Source: Desulfatirhabdium sp040755275 (lineage in GTDB: Bacteria > Desulfobacterota > Desulfobacteria > Desulfobacterales > Desulfatirhabdiaceae). From it: a stretch of 5,273 nucleotides of DNA. The stretch lies in assembly GCA_040755275.1 (NCBI GenBank), contig JBFMBE010000210.1, positions 1 through 5,273 of the forward strand, read 5' to 3'. The notes under the pieces are model-generated. The model searched no databases. It was not told the origin of the DNA and saw nothing but the letters and a program-made list of their open reading frames with translations. The position numbers were made by a program, and so were the translations under genes. Below, in pieces: positions 1 to 5,117 of the stretch (positions within the stretch are counted from its first letter, which is position 1; every line of letters begins with the position of its first letter).

Positions 1-111
1 AGGCTGGTGGAATCGCAATGGCTTGCTTTTCAATGTCAATTCGTTCATGCGCGTCCGTCCGATCCAACGATATCCGGCGGCTTCAAACACGTTTTCGCAG
101 CAGTCTCAAAA
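1..111 (+). repeat. Left copy of a ~110-bp dispersed repeat (truncated by window edge)
   Basis: This stretch aligns in direct orientation with 5153-5262. The best block is 23 identical bases (49-71 here, 5202-5224 there), with further matches at GCTTGCTTTTCAATG (21-35 and 5173-5187) and at the GCTTCAAACA stretch (80-89). The flanks of these blocks have diverged. Positions 92-120 also resemble 426-454 (26 of 29 bases identical), so this copy runs into sequence shared with the hairpin element downstream of metF. No coding potential is convincing: read on the minus strand, the two copies share a short peptide frame, but this copy has a stop where the other stays open. It is probably a non-coding dispersed repeat; its left boundary lies outside the window. 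Confidence 0.75.
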
Positions 112-166
112 GGCTTCCCCAGCCACCCCGCTTATGCCCGGCATTCCCCAAAAGCACGGGAAAAGC

Positions 167-186
167 GACTTTTTGCGACTCCATCA
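167..186 (-). repeat. 20-bp repeat, inverted copy of 5026-5045
   Basis: Read on the minus strand this is TGATGGAGTCGCAAAAAGTC, matching 19 of 20 bases of the plus-strand sequence at 5026-5045. It lies just past the end of the transposase remnant, so it may mark the point where a repeat replaced or interrupted the rest of that gene. The pair is in opposite orientation at the two ends of the window, whereas the longer 110-bp repeat is in direct orientation, so the two repeats do not belong to one simple duplication. Confidence 0.6.
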
Positions 187-193
187 ATTTTGA

Positions 194-409
194 TCATGTC
201 ATGTTCCGGCGTTGTGTCACGGCCATGTGTAGGGGCGATTCATGTACGGGCGATTCATGAATCGCCCCTACGGGAACCGCCCCTACAGGATCCTTTATCA
301 TCAATATCCCGTGAACATGGTTCGGCATCACAACGAACGCATCCAATGCCACGTTTGCATCAAGGATGATGGGCTCGCAAACAGTCGGGCAGTCTCTGTT
401 TTGCCGCAT
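194..409 (-). pseudogene. Remnant of REP-associated tyrosine transposase (RAYT, Y1/IS200-like)
   Basis: The minus-strand frame encodes about 71 residues containing ALDAFVVMPNHVHGIL (residues 21-36). This is the hallmark HUH segment (His31-x-His33) of Y1/TnpA-REP transposases. It is followed by residues 43-60, where GAIHESP-type peptides come from a palindromic repeat inserted in frame. The last residues (QRRNM) resemble the family's RR-x-M stretch that normally precedes the tyrosine-bearing helix. The catalytic tyrosine, the rest of the C-terminus and most of the N-terminus are missing: full-length family members are roughly 150-250 residues. Upstream it is cut by the hairpin element at 376-510 and downstream by the short repeat at 167-186. 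The ATG at 409 lies inside repeat sequence and is probably not a genuine start. It is a non-functional relic; the recognisable part is about 250-375. Confidence 0.7.
229..286. repeat. REP-like palindromic repeat (GTAGGGGCGA units) inside the transposase remnant
   Basis: GTAGGGGCGATTCATG (229-244) and CATGAATCGCCCCTAC (256-271) form a perfect 16-bp inverted repeat with an 11-nt loop. Inside the same stretch GGGCGATTCATGAATCGCCC (248-267) is a perfect 20-bp palindrome, so alternative cruciforms are possible. A further partial unit, CGCCCCTAC, lies at 278-286. On the minus strand the units are read as GAIHESP-like peptides within the transposase frame. Family knowledge: RAYT transposases are associated with this kind of extragenic palindrome. 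Confidence 0.75.
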
Positions 410-510
410 GGGGACGGGGATGCCTTTTTCGCAGCAAGCTCAAAAGGCATCCCCGACTCCATGCCCAGGTCCGGCAATCGACACAGTCGGGGTGGCGGCG
501 ACTGTTTGCG
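376..510. repeat. Nested inverted-repeat element downstream of metF (MITE- or REP-like)
   Basis: A perfect 12-bp inverted repeat, CGCAAACAGTCG (376-387) and CGACTGTTTGCG (499-510), encloses a second, stronger stem. The inner stem pairs CGGGGATGCCTTTT (415-428) with AAAAGGCATCCCCG (442-455), 14 perfect pairs around a 13-nt loop, and extends imperfectly to 410-460. A third short arm, ACAGTCG (483-489), can also pair with 499-505. The element ends 13 bases past the metF stop codon. No U-tract follows the stems on the minus strand, so it does not look like a classical intrinsic terminator. It may still end or protect the metF transcript. No clear target-site duplication is visible. Confidence 0.65.
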
Positions 511-523
511 TCTTCATCCAGAA

Positions 524-1468
524 TCAAATTCCGCTGGGCCGCGGCAGAAGTCCGGCGGCCTGGATGATTTCCGGCAGCAGGTGCTCCGCTTCGATGGCCT
601 GAAGGTGAACGCCTTTCACTCCAGGTATCTCCCGAAGCCCTGCAATCAGCTCGAGGGTGATCGCGAACCCTTCCTGTTGCTGGTCCTTTGCCTGGGCCAT
701 TCGGTCGATCAGGACATCCGGTACGACGACGCCCGGGACGTTGCGCTGCATATAGCGAAGCATCGAAGCGGATTTCGGGACGATAATGCCCCCCAGGATG
801 AAGGTCTTTTCGGTGATTCCGAGATCGACGGCCTGTTGCATGGCATGGGCGAAGGCATGTAGATCGAAGATGGCCTGGGTCTGGATAAAATCCGCTCCGG
901 CTTGCACTTTCTTGGCCAATCGAAACACCCGGAAGCTCGTCGGAGGGGCCAGGGGGGTCCAGGCGGCCCCGATCCAGAAGGGCGTGGGTTCGGTGAGGGG
1001 ATCCCCTCCTTCCTGAACCGCCCTGTCCCGCATGCCGGCTACCATGGAAACCAGTTGGATGGAGTCGATGTCGTACACGTTCTTTGCACCGGGATGCCCC
1101 TTGAGTTTGCCGCCGGCGCTTGCCTTCTGGTGATCTCCGGACAGGCATAAAACGTTTCGGATGCCGAGGGCCGATGCACCGATCAGGTCCGATTGCATGG
1201 CGATGCGGTTTCTGTCCCGGCAAACCATCTGCATGACGGGCTCGAGTCCTTCATCCAGCAGAATTTTGGAAGCCGCAATGCTCGACATCCGAACGACAGC
1301 CGTCTGGTTGTCCGTGACATTGTAGCCGTCTGCAATATCGGCCAGAATCCGGGCCTTGGCGACGACCGCCCCGGCATTCGGCCCACGGGGAGGCCCGACC
1401 TCAACGGTTACGGCGAATTCACCGGCCTTCAACACCTTTTCCAGTCTGGATCCGGCTCTTGGTTTCAT
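524..1468 (-). CDS. metF: Methylenetetrahydrofolate reductase, MetF-type flavin subunit
   Basis: This 314-residue protein reduces 5,10-methylene-tetrahydrofolate to 5-methyl-tetrahydrofolate in the cytoplasm, supplying methyl groups for methionine or for the acetyl-CoA pathway. Its length fits MetF (E. coli about 296). Family landmarks are visible along the TIM barrel: VEVGPPRG near residues 22-29 with the conserved Glu23; NVTDNQTAVVRMSS (50-63); LCLSGDH (107-113), where Asp112 matches the family's conserved L-x-G-D; and ADFIQTQAIFD (192-202), with Gln198 in the folate-site position. The PPRG form rather than FPPK resembles the short MetF of acetogens. The reading frame stays open to 1756, but the extension is the metV gene read in another frame. 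The start at 1468 is favoured by homology, by a strong Shine-Dalgarno and by the ATGA overlap with metV. With MetV it should form a MetVF complex, so NADH need not be the direct donor. Assignment is firm; the physiological direction is not known from sequence. Confidence 0.95.
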   Translation of the reverse strand: MKPRAGSRLEKVLKAGEFAVTVEVGPPRGPNAGAVVAKARILADIADGYNVTDNQTAVVRMSSIAASKILLDEGLEPVMQMVCRDRNRIAMQSDLIGASALGIRNVLCLSGDHQKASAGGKLKGHPGAKNVYDIDSIQLVSMVAGMRDRAVQEGGDPLTEPTPFWIGAAWTPLAPPTSFRVFRLAKKVQAGADFIQTQAIFDLHAFAHAMQQAVDLGITEKTFILGGIIVPKSASMLRYMQRNVPGVVVPDVLIDRMAQAKDQQQEGFAITLELIAGLREIPGVKGVHLQAIEAEHLLPEIIQAAGLLPRPSGI

Positions 1469-2136
1469 GGTCGCAAATCCTCCCTGATCATGACTTTTTG
1501 CCCGCCATGCCGGGAATTGCTCCAGTTTCGGGTGGGCTGAATTCCCAGCAACGCTTCCAATTTTCCACGAGCCATGGCCCGCTCGTAAATCTTGAGCCAG
1601 ATGCAGTCCACATCCGAATTGACCTCGCATGTCCCGTTTTCCCGGGTTCCGCCGCACGGGCCATTCAGCAGGCTTTTGGCGCATCGGGCGATGGGGCACA
1701 GTCCGAACGTATCTCCCAGCACACAACTGCCGCATGCCTCGCAGCGGACAGACCACCGTCCGGGCTGTTCCCGGACGGCCAGAGATGTCGTATTGACCCC
1801 TGGATAGACCGGAACGGGGTCGAATCGGTCTCCCAGGGTTTGAATGCCGATGCCGCAGGCAATGCTGACAACGGCATCCACGGTTTCCATTTTGGGAAAC
1901 AGGGGTTCGATGAATTCGGGCTCACACTGCCGTTCCAGGGTTGCCGTGAGCACCTCCACCGGATATCCCCGCTGGGCCAATGCCATTTGGATCAAGGGCG
2001 CAAGGCTTTCGACCTCCCGTTCTCCTCCTGCCGCACATTCAGCGACACACGTCGCACAACCGGCCACCAGGATGTTTCGGCATCCTTCGAGCCGTGCGAC
2101 AATTTCTGCAATCGGTTTCCATTCGGCAATGATCAT
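1465..2136 (-). CDS. metV: MetV, iron-sulfur/zinc-binding subunit of methylenetetrahydrofolate reductase
   Basis: A 223-residue cytoplasmic protein with 14 cysteines, matching the MetV family (methylene-tetrahydrofolate reductase C-terminal domain type), which partners MetF in acetogens and many Desulfobacterota. The N-terminal half has GCATCVAEC (Cys27, Cys30, Cys34) plus Cys71 and Cys94 in a Rossmann-like alpha/beta context, suited to an iron-sulfur cluster. The C-terminal half has the family signature CEACGSC (132-138), LCPIARC (147-152), LNGPCGG (157-163), Cys170 and Cys178, expected to bind further clusters and/or zinc. Known role in the family: it passes electrons to the flavin of MetF. 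It begins 33 bases after the mvhD-like gene, with AAGGAG 10 bases before the ATG, and its TGA overlaps the metF ATG (ATGA, 4 bases), so the two should be made in step. Length and motifs look complete. Identity is firm; cluster ligation is inferred. Confidence 0.92.
   Translation of the reverse strand: MIIAEWKPIAEIVARLEGCRNILVAGCATCVAECAAGGEREVESLAPLIQMALAQRGYPVEVLTATLERQCEPEFIEPLFPKMETVDAVVSIACGIGIQTLGDRFDPVPVYPGVNTTSLAVREQPGRWSVRCEACGSCVLGDTFGLCPIARCAKSLLNGPCGGTRENGTCEVNSDVDCIWLKIYERAMARGKLEALLGIQPTRNWSNSRHGGQKVMIREDLRP
1479..1485 (-). promoter_or_regulatory. Ribosome binding site of metF, inside metV
   Basis: On the minus strand AGGGAGG lies 10 bases upstream of the ATG at 1468, within the last codons of metV. 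It decides the metF start: the longer open frame reaching 1756 runs through metV and is not the gene. Confidence 0.75.
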
Positions 2137-2169
2137 GATCGTTCGACTCCTTTTGTGAGGACGGTACCA

Positions 2170-2607
2170 TCAGGCGATAGGTGACACGGAAAGGGATTCG
2201 GGAAGGGATCGGGGTGTCGATTCGATCGCTGCTTTGACGTGGGCCGTGACCTGTTCGACAATGGCCTGCGTATGGAAAGAATCGCCCCGAACCAAACCGA
2301 CGCGCTTGTTTTCGATTCCTGCAGACAGGAGAAGCTGTTGGATATGACGAATCCGCTTTTCCGCCCGAACGTTTCCCACCATAAACTGGCAGGCACCTTC
2401 CGGGCACGCCAGAACCAGCACCAGGTCCGCCCCCTTGGAAAGAAGCTTCAGAACATGGGGGGCATCCACCTTGCTGGAACAAGGCATTGCAACGAGATGA
2501 ACCGGCCCGTCGCTGACCTGTTCGTATACAGATTTCGCTTCAGTGGCGGACATTCCTCCCCTGCTGCAATAGAGAACGACAATCCGTGGTGCCGGCGTTT
2601 CGTGCAT
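2170..2607 (-). CDS. MvhD/FlpD-type [2Fe-2S] electron-transfer subunit
   Basis: A 145-residue protein of the FlpD/MvhD family (hydrogenase iron-sulfur or delta subunit), which carries electrons between HdrA and oxidoreductases such as hydrogenase, formate dehydrogenase or, here by context, MetVF. Visible motifs: VVLYCSRGG (10-18, Cys14), PCSSKVDAPHVLKLLSKGAD (42-61, Cys43) and LACPEGACQFMVGNVRAEKR (66-85, Cys68 and Cys73). The last matches the family's G-C-x4-C-x6-GN-x2-A-x2-R signature. Most family members have C-x2-C at the first site. Here the first cysteine is replaced by a valine, leaving exactly four candidate ligands. AAGGAG lies 11 bases before the ATG. It is the first gene of the mvhD-metV-metF set, after a 307-bp gap holding an inverted repeat. 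No hdrA, hydrogenase or formate dehydrogenase gene is in the window, so its donor is unknown. The C-terminal 20 residues are Ser/Pro-rich and probably disordered. Confidence 0.88.
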   Translation of the reverse strand: MHETPAPRIVVLYCSRGGMSATEAKSVYEQVSDGPVHLVAMPCSSKVDAPHVLKLLSKGADLVLVLACPEGACQFMVGNVRAEKRIRHIQQLLLSAGIENKRVGLVRGDSFHTQAIVEQVTAHVKAAIESTPRSLPESLSVSPIA

Positions 2608-2914
2608 GGCAGTTCACTCTCCTTCTCGAAAACGGTAAACCTGCTTCAACAGACAAATCGGAATCGATTCGACAAATCTGTCCCCTGCATCCCGGCGGTT
2701 TCGACAGATTTGTCGTGATTCGGAAACCCATTTCTGCAGGGTCTTCGGGCGGCGGTTCTTCCGCAAGCTCGTCCGATATGGTGATGCGTAGGAAAATCAA
2801 TGGGTTTTAGACTGGATGCTCGACCCTTTTCATTCCCATATGCCCGGGGGCCGCTGAGACAGGCCACCCGATATCGGGATCAACAGCAAATCCGCTGCCA
2901 GTCCGAATCGTGGA
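2608..2914. other. Intergenic region between ecfT and the mvhD-metV-metF set
   Basis: These 307 bases separate the two gene clusters, both read leftwards. They hold the inverted repeat at 2670-2715, a perfect 10-bp palindrome GAATCGATTC (2661-2670), a 12-bp palindrome CCCGATATCGGG (2867-2878) and the mvhD Shine-Dalgarno (2619-2624). A minus-strand frame at 2540-2800 stays open but overlaps the mvhD start and resembles no family. The minus-strand TTGATT near 2796-2801 could be part of a -35 box, but no good -10 follows. No intrinsic terminator for ecfT is evident. Confidence 0.6.
2670..2715. promoter_or_regulatory. Candidate operator pair or leader hairpin upstream of mvhD-like gene
   Basis: CGACAAATCTGTC (2670-2682) and GACAGATTTGTCG (2703-2715) are perfect inverted repeats with a 20-nt spacer. 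Each arm is itself nearly palindromic (GACA-N4-TGTC, 10 of 12 bases symmetric). This is the pattern of two sites for a dimeric regulator 32 bases apart, about three helical turns. A half-site, GACAAATC, recurs at 2652-2659. In RNA the arms would form a 13-bp hairpin about 60 bases before the mvhD start. There is no T-tract, so a terminator is unlikely. The regulator is unknown; I do not match this to a named motif. Confidence 0.5.
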
Positions 2915-3637
2915 TCAGCCGAGGACAAACGTTAGGGGGAGGGTTGCGAGAGCCAGGAACAGGATGGCGTAATCGAGTCGTTTCAGGCGGAGCTCGATAC
3001 CGGTGCGCATCTCGCTGAAGCAGCGCGCCGCCATGGCATCGGAGAGTTTGTCCGCCGTCAGGATGGTTTTACGAATCAAGATGACCACAAAGGAGCGGAT
3101 GCGGGAGAAGAGGGAAGGGGGATGACCCATGAATCGGGCTGCCTGAGCCTGGAGGGTGTCGTTTGCCAGTACCCAGATTTCCGGGATGAATCGAACCATC
3201 AGCCCGAGCAGTGTCGAAACGGTTCGTTCGTCGACCCGGGGAATGGGGCGCAGGGCCCATTCCACTGCGGCCTTGAGCTGGTTCATGGGGGTCGACAAGG
3301 CGATCCAGGCTCCCGTCAAACCGACGGCTGCCAGACGCAGGCAGGCCCGCAGGCCATCTTCGAGCTGTTCGGGTGGAACATTAACGTGTACCCCTTGCCA
3401 ACCGATATGCAGATCGATGCTGCGAACGAGAAAGATGCCACCCAGGACAAGGCAAAACGGAAGGAGGGTTTTGAACGAAAATCGAAAGGAGCGGGCCGGA
3501 TGGGGACGGAGCATCCACAGAACGCAGCCGACCAGCGCAAACAGCCCGGAAAGGGCTGCCCATGTGCCGATGAAGCCTACGGCGATCAGCACAAGCCACT
3601 TGACCCGGGGATCGAGTCGGTCCAGTGCCACTACCAT
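2915..3637 (-). CDS. ecfT: ECF-type transporter transmembrane (T) component, EcfT/CbiQ-like
   Basis: A 240-residue inner-membrane protein that in this family couples ATPase subunits to a substrate-binding S component for uptake of vitamins or transition metals. The N-terminus has RLDPRVKW (7-14), the usual EcfT/CbiQ opening. Hydrophobic segments lie around 13-43 (probably two helices), 57-72, 97-117, 140-158 and 222-239. In the cytoplasmic coupling region two Ala-Arg motifs are seen: AQAARFMG (164-171) and AMAARCF (201-207), matching the paired motifs that dock into the EcfA ATPases, although the second has Cys where Gly is typical. The start overlaps the radical SAM gene by 7 bases, and no strong Shine-Dalgarno is present, so translation is probably coupled. 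No ATPase (ecfA/cbiO) or S-component gene lies in the window, so the substrate is unknown. Cobalt or a vitamin is possible, not shown. Confidence 0.85.
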   Translation of the reverse strand: MVVALDRLDPRVKWLVLIAVGFIGTWAALSGLFALVGCVLWMLRPHPARSFRFSFKTLLPFCLVLGGIFLVRSIDLHIGWQGVHVNVPPEQLEDGLRACLRLAAVGLTGAWIALSTPMNQLKAAVEWALRPIPRVDERTVSTLLGLMVRFIPEIWVLANDTLQAQAARFMGHPPSLFSRIRSFVVILIRKTILTADKLSDAMAARCFSEMRTGIELRLKRLDYAILFLALATLPLTFVLG

Positions 3638-4557
3638 ACGATGAAGGTTCTTCTGCGCCGATCCAATCGATGGATGCCGGCCTGACGGGCCGTTTCGACG
3701 GCTGCCGTGAATTCCGAGGTCGTGATCCTTCGCGCCAGGGCCGGAATCCTGGATGCCGTACCGCAGGGGTGATACTGGTTCATGATGTTGACATAGGTGT
3801 CTCTGGAAATGTTGTCGGCCAGAAAGGACATGACATGATCGGTTCCAGCCAGGTTTTCCGGAAGAACGAGATGACGTACGAGAAGCCCCTTTACCGCCAG
3901 ACCTTCGGAATTCAACGTAAGATCTCCGACTTGTCGATGCATTTCCTGGATGGCTGCCTTCGCGATATCGGGGTAGTCGGGTGCATCGCAGGTGCTTCGG
4001 GCGATTTCGGGATCCCAGAACTTGAAATCGGGCATATAGATGTCGACGATGCCATCCAGAAGGGCCAGGGTTTCGACGCGGTCATAAGCGCTCGTGTTGT
4101 AGACGAGTGGAATCCGGAGGCCGTTTTCTGCCGCGATCATCAGGGCTTCCAGGATCTGGGGAACGACATGGGAAGGGGTGACCACATTGATGTTGTGGCA
4201 TCCGTTTTCCTGAAGCATCAACATCGATTCGGCGAGCGTTTCGGCGGAAACCTCCCTTCCTGCGCCGAGATGGCTGATGTCGTAGTTCTGGCAGAAACAG
4301 CAACCCAGACTGCAATGGGTGAAGAAGATCGTTCCCGATCCGTGGGTTCCGACGAGCGGTTCTTCCTCACCGAAATGGGCGTCTGCGTTGGACACCCAGG
4401 CGTTTCGGCCGGTGCGGCAGATGCCCGTCTCTTCCTTCAGGCGGTTGATGCCGCATCGACGCGGGCAGATGTCACAGGCCGCCAGGCGGGAGAGGGCGGC
4501 CTGGATCCGCTCTTGGAGGATTCCCTTGCGCAGGCTGTCGAGGTAAGAAGGTTTCAT
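3631..4557 (-). CDS. Radical SAM protein, PflX-like (PFL-activating enzyme homologue)
   Basis: A 308-residue cytoplasmic protein of the radical SAM superfamily. HCSLGCCFCQNYDIS (81-95) carries the C-x3-C-x2-C cluster motif (Cys82, Cys86, Cys89), which binds the [4Fe-4S] that cleaves S-adenosylmethionine. Upstream is a second cysteine motif typical of the PflX group (COG1313-like): CDICPRRCGIN (28-38; Cys28, Cys31, Cys35) with Cys47 in TGIC. Later family landmarks are NINVVTPSHVVPQI (122-135), LVYNTSAYD (151-159), VDIYMPDFKFWD (171-182) and RHLVLPENLAGT (228-239). PflX proteins resemble pyruvate formate-lyase activators but their substrates are mostly unknown, and no glycyl-radical enzyme gene is nearby. 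The ATG overlaps the thioesterase stop (ATGA), and no clear Shine-Dalgarno is seen, suggesting coupled translation. The protein appears complete. The family call is firm; the function is not. Confidence 0.9.
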   Translation of the reverse strand: MKPSYLDSLRKGILQERIQAALSRLAACDICPRRCGINRLKEETGICRTGRNAWVSNADAHFGEEEPLVGTHGSGTIFFTHCSLGCCFCQNYDISHLGAGREVSAETLAESMLMLQENGCHNINVVTPSHVVPQILEALMIAAENGLRIPLVYNTSAYDRVETLALLDGIVDIYMPDFKFWDPEIARSTCDAPDYPDIAKAAIQEMHRQVGDLTLNSEGLAVKGLLVRHLVLPENLAGTDHVMSFLADNISRDTYVNIMNQYHPCGTASRIPALARRITTSEFTAAVETARQAGIHRLDRRRRTFIVW

Positions 4558-4997
4558 CGTCGTTCATCCGGTCTGGATGGATGTCCCTTCGACGGGCGTT
4601 TGCGATAGACCATTCCCTGAAAACTCGCGACGATCTCCCCGTTTTGGTCGTGGACGTCGACCTGATAGGTGGCCAGTTTCGGATTTTTGGAGATTTCACG
4701 AGCCTCGGCCGTCAATACGCAACCGCTCGCTGTGGCCTTGATGAAAAAGATGTTGACGCTGACGGCTACGGAAGGGATCCCGTATGAATTGGACGCTGCG
4801 GCAAAGGCAAGATCGGCGAGCGTGAAAACGGTACCACCCTGCGTCATTCCAAAGCCGTTCAGGTGGCGTTCGTCGATGACAAGTCGTGCCTTGGCCCATC
4901 CGGGCCGGACTTCCATCAGGTCGATGCCGATGAGTTCCGCAAACCGGTCCCTTCCGATCCAGTGACGTAAGTCTGTGGGTTGTTCGGGTTCTTTCAT
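4554..4997 (-). CDS. PaaI-like hotdog-fold thioesterase
   Basis: A 147-residue cytoplasmic protein of the PaaI family, which hydrolyses acyl- or aryl-CoA thioesters as a hotdog-fold multimer. The core motif HLNGFGMTQGGTVFTLADLA (45-64) aligns with the PaaI signature N-G-x5-H-G-G-x-x-F-x-L-A-D. Asp62 is in the catalytic acid position and Asn47 is kept, but the histidine before the Gly-Gly is Gln53. The following AFAAASNSYG, then SVAVSVNIFFIKAT (75-88, second strand) and EIVASFQGMVYRK (120-132, last strand), complete the fold. The basic C-terminal tail (133-147) is extra and encoded next to the overlap with the downstream gene. The start has an in-frame stop 24 bases upstream and only a weak GGAAAA before it. 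It is first of three overlapping genes; its upstream region is made of repeats and no promoter is evident. Substrate unknown. Confidence 0.88.
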   Translation of the reverse strand: MKEPEQPTDLRHWIGRDRFAELIGIDLMEVRPGWAKARLVIDERHLNGFGMTQGGTVFTLADLAFAAASNSYGIPSVAVSVNIFFIKATASGCVLTAEAREISKNPKLATYQVDVHDQNGEIVASFQGMVYRKRPSKGHPSRPDERR

Positions 4998-5025
4998 GGT
5001 CTTTTCCGATAATGGCTGTCATGGA

Positions 5026-5045
5026 TGATGAAGTCGCAAAAAGTC
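5026..5045 (+). repeat. 20-bp repeat, inverted partner of 167-186
   Basis: TGATGAAGTCGCAAAAAGTC matches the minus strand of 167-186 at 19 of 20 bases. It begins 28 bases upstream of the thioesterase start, so any transcript entering that operon from upstream includes it. Confidence 0.6.
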
Positions 5046-5060
5046 AGGCAGTTTCTATTG

Positions 5061-5078
5061 ACCCGCAGGAAGGCGGGT
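5061..5078. repeat. Small GC-rich hairpin
   Basis: ACCCGC (5061-5066) pairs with GCGGGT (5073-5078) around the 6-nt loop AGGAAG. On the plus strand GAATTTT follows, giving a weak terminator-like look for transcription moving right. On the minus strand it would sit in the leader of the thioesterase operon. Likely part of the repeat mosaic. Confidence 0.4.
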
Positions 5079-5117
5079 GAATTTTGCTCAGCAGCGGAAA
5101 AACTCAGCAGCCCGATC

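Noticed and set aside
7..369. 120-residue plus-strand frame at the left end
   Set aside because: It spans the dispersed repeat, the palindromes and the antisense strand of the transposase remnant; no domain and no plausible start signal.
410..460. Intrinsic terminator of metF
   Set aside because: The stem is strong but no U-rich tract follows on the minus strand. I report it as a repeat element and leave the termination role open.
360..1223. 287-residue minus-strand open frame
   Set aside because: It overlaps metF in another frame and reads as Arg/Pro/Gly-rich nonsense typical of shadow frames.
1469..1756. 96-residue N-terminal extension of metF
   Set aside because: The extension is metV sequence in another frame and matches nothing in MetF. 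The ATG at 1468 has a good Shine-Dalgarno and family-consistent N-terminus.
2540..2800. 86-residue minus-strand frame between ecfT and the mvhD-like gene
   Set aside because: It crosses the mvhD start, runs through the inverted repeat and shows no recognisable domain or Shine-Dalgarno. Its acidic stretch alone is not enough to call a gene.
3625..4608. Long plus-strand open frame of 327 residues
   Set aside because: It is antisense to the radical SAM gene, which has clear catalytic motifs. The plus frame resembles no family and is an effect of GC-rich codon use.
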